Origin: Clostridia bacterium
GTDB taxonomy: Bacteria; Bacillota; Clostridia; Oscillospirales; CAG-272
Assembly: GCA_017456545.1 (NCBI GenBank)
Contig: JAFTJE010000031.1
Coordinates: forward strand, 1-64,000
DNA length: 64,000 bases
Direction of reading: 5' to 3'
Shown: one piece after another, positions 61,456 to 64,000 of the stretch
How positions within the stretch are numbered: the first letter of the stretch is position 1
Layout of the letters: the number at the start of each line of letters is the position of its first letter
Notes under the pieces: generated by a model
The model's database searches: none
Seen by the model: the letters and a program-made list of their open reading frames with translations, nothing else
Told to the model about the DNA's origin: nothing
Translations under genes and position numbers: made by a program

Positions 61456-61484
61456 TTGACAACCGATTGCATTTGTGTTAAAAT
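61456..61484 (+). promoter_or_regulatory. Sigma-A promoter for the ABC exporter at 61519
   Basis: TTGACA at 61456-61461, 17-bp spacer, TAAAAT at 61479-61484. Confidence 0.75.
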
Positions 61485-61518
61485 TGCATTGTCAATTTTT
61501 TGAAAACGGAGAAGAGAA

Positions 61519-63243
61519 ATGTTAAAAAGATTTATAGCTTACTATAAGCCACACAGGGTAATGTTTTTCTTTGATATGCTGGCATCCCTCGTTGTGGCAT
61601 CTCTGGGTATTTTTTACCCTGTAATTACTCGCTATATGTTAAATGATTTTATTCCTAATGAAAAATACAGGGATATTATTTTTTTTGGTGCGTTACTGCT
61701 GTTTTTATATATCGTAAGAGCTCTTCTTGATTATTTTATCCAGTATCAGGGACATATAATCGGCGTTAAGATGCAGGCTAATATGAGAAGCGATATGTTT
61801 AATCATCTGGAAAAATTGCCTTATGGATTTTACGACGCTAACGAAACCGGTAAAATTATGACAAGGATGACAAGTGACCTCTGGGAGGTTAGTGAGCTTG
61901 CCCATCACGGACCGGAGAATCTTCTTATTTCGTCCATATCCATAGTTGTGGCATTTGTATATCTTTGCACAATAAATCTATGGCTGACTCTTATTATATT
62001 TGCCTGCGTGCCTTTTTTGATTATTATTTCTATGGTACTCCGTAAAAGGATGAGAAATGCATTTATGGAGAGCAGACAGTCCGTTGCGGAAATAAACGGA
62101 GCTCTTGAAAGCAGTATATCCGGAATCCGTGTTACCAAGGCGTTTACAAATGCCGATGTGGAATCGGAAAAATTCGAGAAGGGAAATAAATCCTTTGTTC
62201 ATGCCCGTCGCAAATCCTATAAGGCAATGGGTATGTTCCACTCCTCAACCACATTTGTAACCAATGTTTTTAATGTTATTATTCTTATAGCAGGAGGAAT
62301 TTTCCTTTACAATGATGCAATCAAGCTTGGTGACTATACAGCATTTATTATTTCAATAAATCTTTTCTTAGGACCGGTAAATACACTTATCGGCTTTATG
62401 GAGCAGTACCAGAACGGTGTAACCGGCTTTAAGCGTTTTCTTGAAATTTTAGACACAGAGCCCGAGATGGATACTGCCGATGCCACCGATATTGAAAGAG
62501 TGGAGGGTGATATATACTTCAAAAATGTTACCTACGGATATGAGGGCGATGCAGATGTTCTTCATGACCTTACATTAAAAATCAATAAGGGAGAAATATT
62601 TGCTCTTGTTGGACCCAGTGGAGGAGGTAAGACAACCATATGCCATCTTATACCCCATTTTTACAATGTGGAAAAGGGTGAGATATTCATAGACGGCAGA
62701 GAAATCCACGACATAACCATGAAATCCCTGCGTCAGAATATAGGTATTGTTCAGCAGGATGTATATCTGTTTAATTCAAGTATTAAGGATAATATCCTCT
62801 ACGGCAGACCCGGTGCTACTGATGAGGAGGTTATAGAGGCTGCTAAGCGTGCTAATATCCATGATTATGTTATGACTCTGGAAAAGGGCTATGATACTGT
62901 AATCGGAGAGAGAGGAGTCAAGCTTTCGGGAGGACAGAAGCAGAGGCTTTCTATTGCCAGAGTATTCCTTAAAAATCCACCGATTCTTATCCTCGATGAG
63001 GCAACGAGTGCTCTTGACAATACCACGGAGATTCTTATTCAGCGTTCTCTGGACGAGCTATGTAAGGGCAGGACCACAATAGTGGTAGCACACCGTCTCT
63101 CCACGGTAAAGAACGCAAATAAGATAGCAGTTGTGTCCGATGGACGCATAACCGAGCTTGGCACACATAATGAGCTTGTGGCAAGGGGAGGTACCTATGC
63201 GGGACTTTACAAGCTTCAATTCCGTGACGATGTAAATATGTAA
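61519..63243 (+). CDS. ABC exporter, ATPase-permease (homodimer type)
   Basis: A 574-residue half-transporter: six helices (about 15-300), then Walker A GPSGGGKTT, signature [14 protein letters not shown] and Walker B ILILDEATSALD, with intact catalytic Glu and H-loop VAHRLSTVK. It has all residues for two full ATP sites as a homodimer, unlike the pair at 52156-55889. Likely exports a drug, lipid or peptide. AACGGAG precedes ATG 61519. Own terminator follows. Confidence 0.88.
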   Translation: MLKRFIAYYKPHRVMFFFDMLASLVVASLGIFYPVITRYMLNDFIPNEKYRDIIFFGALLLFLYIVRALLDYFIQYQGHIIGVKMQANMRSDMFNHLEKLPYGFYDANETGKIMTRMTSDLWEVSELAHHGPENLLISSISIVVAFVYLCTINLWLTLIIFACVPFLIIISMVLRKRMRNAFMESRQSVAEINGALESSISGIRVTKAFTNADVESEKFEKGNKSFVHARRKSYKAMGMFHSSTTFVTNVFNVIILIAGGIFLYNDAIKLGDYTAFIISINLFLGPVNTLIGFMEQYQNGVTGFKRFLEILDTEPEMDTADATDIERVEGDIYFKNVTYGYEGDADVLHDLTLKINKGEIFALVGPSGGGKTTICHLIPHFYNVEKGEIFIDGREIHDITMKSLRQNIGIVQQDVYLFNSSIKDNILYGRPGATDEEVIEAAKRANIHDYVMTLEKGYDTVIGERGVKLSGGQKQRLSIARVFLKNPPILILDEATSALDNTTEILIQRSLDELCKGRTTIVVAHRLSTVKNANKIAVVSDGRITELGTHNELVARGGTYAGLYKLQFRDDVNM

Positions 63244-63265
63244 GGGACTAAAGCTCCTAAAATAG

Positions 63266-63297
63266 AAAAAAAGCGACACTGGGTGTCGCTTTTTTTG
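63266..63297. terminator. Terminator after the ABC exporter
   Basis: AAAAAAGCGACAC pairs with GTGTCGCTTTTTT over a TGG loop; serves both convergent genes. Confidence 0.85.
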
Positions 63298-63310
63298 ATT
63301 AAATGTTAAA

Positions 63311-64000
63311 TTAAAGCACCTGATAAGCGTTGGCAGCCCAGGCGTAGCCCTTAGCACGGAGGCCCTTACCTGTGATGGCACTTGAGTTTTCATTAAAGCC
63401 GTACTTACAGATGGAGGTCTTATAATTGGTTGCAATCTGTTCAGCAAGCTCATTGTAGCCAAGGTCACGGAGAGCATAAACGAACATAACAACATCGGGT
63501 GCCCATACAGCACCTCTCCAATAGCCGTCCTCGATAAACATAGGACTGTCAACTGCCTCGCTGGAGATACCACCCTTGCAAAGATGGTGCTCTGTAATCT
63601 GCTTAACTATGTATTCCTGAATATCCTTGGGAAGCATATCGCCGAGTACAACTACACGAAGGGGCATAAGGGCATTGCAGTAATAGGGCTCATTTGTTTC
63701 GGCAAGGCGAACAAACAGCCTTTCACCGTCCCAGTAATCTTTGACAGCCTTTTCTGCAAGCTCCTTAGCAAGTCTTGCATAGGTTACCTTGTCTGTGTGG
63801 AAGTCGAGAACCTCGGCAGCCTCGGACAGAAACTTACACTGAACGGCAAGGAAAGCAATAAGCTCGCCTGTTTCGATGTGCTCACTCTTATCGTAGCAGG
63901 TGGAGTTATCCTGACCTGAGTCGTTACCGTGGTAATAGGATGGAACGGCACCACGGAGATTGAGCCACCAGTCGGTATTACGCTTCATATCGAAGTAAAC
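63311..64000 (-). CDS. MGH1-like / GH63-type glycoside hydrolase, C-terminal part (cut by window edge)
   Basis: The frame is open to the right edge, so only the last 230 residues are seen. They resemble the (alpha/alpha)6 barrel of the MGH1-like/GH63/GH37 clan: GNDSGQDNST (catalytic-acid region), then MFIEDGYWRGAVWAPD, then FNENSSAITGKGLRAKGYAWAANAY with the C-terminal base Glu. The upstream part lies outside the window. It probably cleaves alpha-glucosides or related sugars; substrate unknown. The stop is TAA at 63311-63313. Confidence 0.75.
   Translation of the reverse strand, partial: VYFDMKRNTDWWLNLRGAVPSYYHGNDSGQDNSTCYDKSEHIETGELIAFLAVQCKFLSEAAEVLDFHTDKVTYARLAKELAEKAVKDYWDGERLFVRLAETNEPYYCNALMPLRVVVLGDMLPKDIQEYIVKQITEHHLCKGGISSEAVDSPMFIEDGYWRGAVWAPDVVMFVYALRDLGYNELAEQIATNYKTSICKYGFNENSSAITGKGLRAKGYAWAANAYQVL

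Overview
The window reads as the chromosome of an endospore-forming, carbohydrate-fermenting Clostridia bacterium (Bacillota), most likely an uncultured gut-type Oscillospiraceae/Ruminococcaceae relative. The spore-former call rests on an alpha/beta-type SASP (61060-61260), a GerA-family germination protein (10434-11846), a SpoIIQ-like M23 protein behind a sigma-F-like promoter (43793-44440), a YtvI-type permease and a CotH-kinase protein. The Bacillota call rests on Mini-RNase III, HPr kinase, DUF951, a ClpE-like ATPase, the MtaB family, an EcfA1-EcfA2-EcfT-TruA operon and strong Shine-Dalgarno sites. Saccharolysis is shown by GH29-, GH36-, GH2- and MGH/GH63-like enzymes, a sugar-type ABC binding lipoprotein and a Gfo/Idh/MocA oxidoreductase with a sugar phosphate isomerase/epimerase. 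No phage, insertion sequence, integrase, CRISPR array or rRNA was seen. Vegetative promoters are very regular: TTGACA-like and TATAAT/TAAAAT-like boxes 17 bp apart.

Layout. 1-8.3 kb: repeat-rich protein cut by the left edge, DUF2752 protein, CNNM/CorC transporter, HAD phosphatase, ECF S-component-like protein with a cyclophilin, YtvI-like permease, trpS, GH29-like enzyme and ychF. 8.5-16.7 kb: orphan OmpR-type regulator, 23S rRNA methyltransferase, spore germination protein (its Shine-Dalgarno lies in a terminator hairpin), mtaB, RluA-family synthase, birA-bioY. 15.7-25.5 kb: DUF951-yfhO-ruvA-ruvB leftward, divergent from ruvC-rlm-ecfA1-ecfA2-ecfT-truA rightward. 25.6-35.4 kb: cvpA, clpE-like gene, a large secreted protein of six discoidin-like repeats, proS, an orphan sugar-binding lipoprotein. 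35.4-43.7 kb: GH36 alpha-galactosidase, hprK, a degenerate kinase-like protein, an uncharacterised three-gene coupled cassette, a YfcE-like phosphoesterase, an oxidoreductase/isomerase pair. 43.8-51.2 kb: SpoIIQ-like protein, Mn-type CDF transporter, CotH-kinase protein with His/Cys repeats, malic enzyme and fumarase. 51.5-64 kb: unknown protein, heterodimeric ABC exporter, mini-RNase III, tRNA-Leu(CAA), pcrA, GH2 enzyme, SASP, a second ABC exporter, and an MGH/GH63-like glycosidase cut by the right edge.

Genes working together. EcfA1-EcfA2-EcfT is the shared motor that solitary S components need; two such genes (bioY and the gene at 2837) lie in the window without a motor of their own. BioY and BirA import and attach biotin. 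Fumarase and malic enzyme, one base apart, convert fumarate to pyruvate. RuvA, RuvB and RuvC are split across one divergent promoter region. The least explained content is the cassette at 39672-40861, the pseudokinase-like gene beside it (38727-39584), the six-fold discoidin-like protein (28858-31722) and the His/Cys-repeat CotH protein with its unusual C-terminal tail (45806-48544). All functions are inferred from sequence read by eye; no database search was run.
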